Shown: one piece after another, positions 8,514-9,814 of the stretch
Numbering within the stretch: position 1 is the stretch's first letter
Layout: every line of letters begins with the position of its first letter
Origin: an uncultured Brevundimonas sp.
Lineage (GTDB): Bacteria > Pseudomonadota > Alphaproteobacteria > Caulobacterales > Caulobacteraceae
NCBI RefSeq assembly: GCF_943913055.1
Contig: NZ_CALTWS010000102.1
Span: 1 to 9,814 of the forward strand
Direction of reading: 5' to 3'
Length of the DNA stretch: 9,814 nt
Position numbers and translations under genes: made by a program
Notes under the pieces: generated by a model
The model's database searches: none
What the model was told of the DNA's origin: nothing
The model's input: the letters and a program-made list of their open reading frames with translations, nothing else

Positions 8514-9458
8514 ATGACGACGACACGGCGATCGGCTCTGGCTGGATTGGGTGGCCTGGCGGCGCTGTCGGCGTGCGCCCCAGCCCAGCAGACCGCCGTT
8601 CGCGGCGACGTGGTTGCTGCGGGTCAGCCCGCCGCCTTGCTGATCTGGGCCGTGGCGCGAGAGCGGCTCGCGGGGTGGCCGCGACGCCCGGCGGACGATT
8701 GTCTGGCGACCCTGCCGGCGACCGCATCGGAACTGCCCCAGTTGGGTAGCTTGTCGGGCACGGGATCCGCCGCGAATCTGGAAGCCATCGCTGCCCTCTC
8801 GCCCAGCCGCGTGATCGATTACGGTGACGTAGATCCGGAGTATCAGGCCTTGGCCGAACGGATGAGATCGCGACTGGGCGTCGAATGGACCCTGATCGAC
8901 GGGGCGCTGCGCAACATTCCGGAGGCCCTGCGTCAGGCGGCGCGCCTGCTCGGAACGGCGTCGGCCGTGGAACCGCTGGCCGTACAGGCGGCGCAAACCT
9001 TGGTGGCGTGGGCCAAGGCCCCGGTGGGTCCCAGTTTCTACTATGCCCGCGGCACTGACGGGCTGGAGACGGGGTTCAAGGGCGCGCTCGCCACCGAGGT
9101 GCTGGAAGGGGCCGGCTGGGCCAATGTGGCCGTCGGCGGCCAGGACATCGGCCGGGTCACCCGCGAACAGGTCGCCGCCTGGGACCCCGAGGCGATCGTG
9201 ACCCTCAGCCCCGGGTTCGCGCAGACCATGCGTAGCGACCCGGTCTGGGCCTGGCGAAGAAACAATACGCGGCGGCGCCTGCTGCTGATGCCGGATGTAC
9301 CCTTCGGCTGGGTCGATCGGCCGCCATCGGTGAACCGGCTGCTCGGATGCCTCTGGCTGGCCGATCCAGAGGGCAGCGCCCTGGCCATCGGCTCGTTGAC
9401 GCGCCGTCTCTACGGCATGGCCCCGGTCGAGATCGCCCGCCCGCGCTGGATCCGGTGA
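8514..9458 (+). CDS. ABC transporter substrate-binding lipoprotein (siderophore/cobalamin-type)
   Basis: This 314-residue periplasmic binding protein resembles the BtuF/FecB/FhuD group. Its N-terminus, [21 protein letters not shown], combines a twin-arginine-like RR pair with a lipobox (LSAC), so Cys21 is probably lipidated. Two lobes are joined by a long helix at about 135-167. Lobe one has [22 protein letters not shown] (74-95, read in pieces), where group members often have a Gly-x-x-x-x-x-NLE pattern. Lobe two has [25 protein letters not shown] and [14 protein letters not shown] (265-278). Length is normal for the family. An in-frame ATG at 8481 would add 11 residues; 8514 is chosen because it puts the RR motif at the expected place, though its ribosome binding site is weak. 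The stop overlaps the start of the permease gene, so the two are an operon. The ligand cannot be told; iron-siderophore, haem or cobalamin are the usual choices. Confidence 0.85.
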   Translation: MTTTRRSALAGLGGLAALSACAPAQQTAVRGDVVAAGQPAALLIWAVARERLAGWPRRPADDCLATLPATASELPQLGSLSGTGSAANLEAIAALSPSRVIDYGDVDPEYQALAERMRSRLGVEWTLIDGALRNIPEALRQAARLLGTASAVEPLAVQAAQTLVAWAKAPVGPSFYYARGTDGLETGFKGALATEVLEGAGWANVAVGGQDIGRVTREQVAAWDPEAIVTLSPGFAQTMRSDPVWAWRRNNTRRRLLLMPDVPFGWVDRPPSVNRLLGCLWLADPEGSALAIGSLTRRLYGMAPVEIARPRWIR

Positions 9459-9814
9459 GGCCGGCGCCCGCATCCCTGACCAGCGCGCTTCTGGCCGCGC
9501 TGATCGTCGCGTTCGGGTTTGTGATCATTGCGACAGGACCGCTGGGTGTGGGGCCTGCCGACCTTTTGCGGGCGATGGCGGGCACAGGGTCGACGCAGGC
9601 CGAATTGGCCCTGTCCTTACGGCTCCCCCGCCTGCTCGCCGCCCTGTCATGCGGCGCGGCGCTGGCGGGCTCGGGGGCGGCGTTCCAGATCCTGTTCCGC
9701 AATCCGCTGGCCTCTCCCGATCTGCTCGGTGTCACCTCGGGTGCGGGGCTGGGTGCCGCGACGGCCCTTCTGTTGGGGGCGGGGGCCTGGATGGTGCAGA
9801 GCGCGGCGTTCGCG
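9455..9814 (+). CDS. FecCD/BtuC-type ABC transporter permease, 3' end beyond the window
   Basis: The frame opens with GTG at 9455, overlapping the upstream TGA in the sequence GTGA, and stays open for 120 codons to the window end. The first helix is at about 7-28 ([20 protein letters not shown]). It is followed by [14 protein letters not shown] and then by the family hallmark [20 protein letters not shown] (about 56-75), [20 protein letters not shown] and the start of a further helix. This region is highly characteristic of FecCD/BtuC inner-membrane permeases, which form the channel for siderophore or vitamin B12 uptake together with an ATPase. The four-base overlap indicates translational coupling with the binding protein. 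An ATP-binding subunit is expected downstream, outside the window. Confidence 0.93.
   Translation, partial: MRPAPASLTSALLAALIVAFGFVIIATGPLGVGPADLLRAMAGTGSTQAELALSLRLPRLLAALSCGAALAGSGAAFQILFRNPLASPDLLGVTSGAGLGAATALLLGAGAWMVQSAAFA

Noticed and set aside
8469..9473. Long - strand open frame opposite the substrate-binding protein
   Set aside because: The + strand product has a lipobox and binding-protein motifs and couples to the permease. The antisense frame has no recognisable features.

Overview
The window is GC-rich, densely coded bacterial chromosome. Gene content, protein style and a promoter resembling the Caulobacter housekeeping type point to an alphaproteobacterium of the Caulobacterales, most likely Brevundimonas or a close relative. 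This assignment is inferred from familiarity with the families, not from a search. I see no rRNA, tRNA, CRISPR array, insertion sequence or phage gene.

Left part (1-3302), cell envelope block on the + strand: the C-terminal end of an EnvC-like LytM (M23) protein, a complete S41 carboxy-terminal processing protease (CtpA) with an intact Ser/Lys/Gln active site, and a membrane-anchored divergent polysaccharide deacetylase. This order is familiar from alphaproteobacteria and suggests joint work on peptidoglycan hydrolysis and periplasmic protein turnover. The 263-bp gap between envC and ctpA holds the most unusual DNA of the window: two arrays of a GGGATGA-like heptad facing each other as a long inverted repeat.

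Middle part (3325-6517): a TraB/GumN-family secreted protein on the - strand that has lost the usual motif histidines, divergent from a compact TonB-dependent outer-membrane receptor on the + strand. They share a 172-bp intergenic region with a good candidate promoter for the - strand gene. A strong intrinsic terminator (6531-6563) separates the receptor from the next, convergent gene.

Right part (6586-9814): a proton-coupled oligopeptide (POT/PTR) transporter on the - strand with an extra domain of about 90 residues between TM3 and TM4. Divergent from it is an ABC uptake operon on the + strand: a lipoprotein substrate-binding protein of the siderophore/cobalamin type, then a FecCD/BtuC-type permease that starts on a GTG overlapping the upstream stop codon and runs off the window end.

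Overall this is mostly ordinary chromosomal content in nutrient uptake and envelope maintenance. I do not see a clear new defence or mobile system. The points most worth following are the heptad inverted repeat, the periplasmic insert in the peptide transporter, and the two secreted enzyme-family members with altered active-site motifs.
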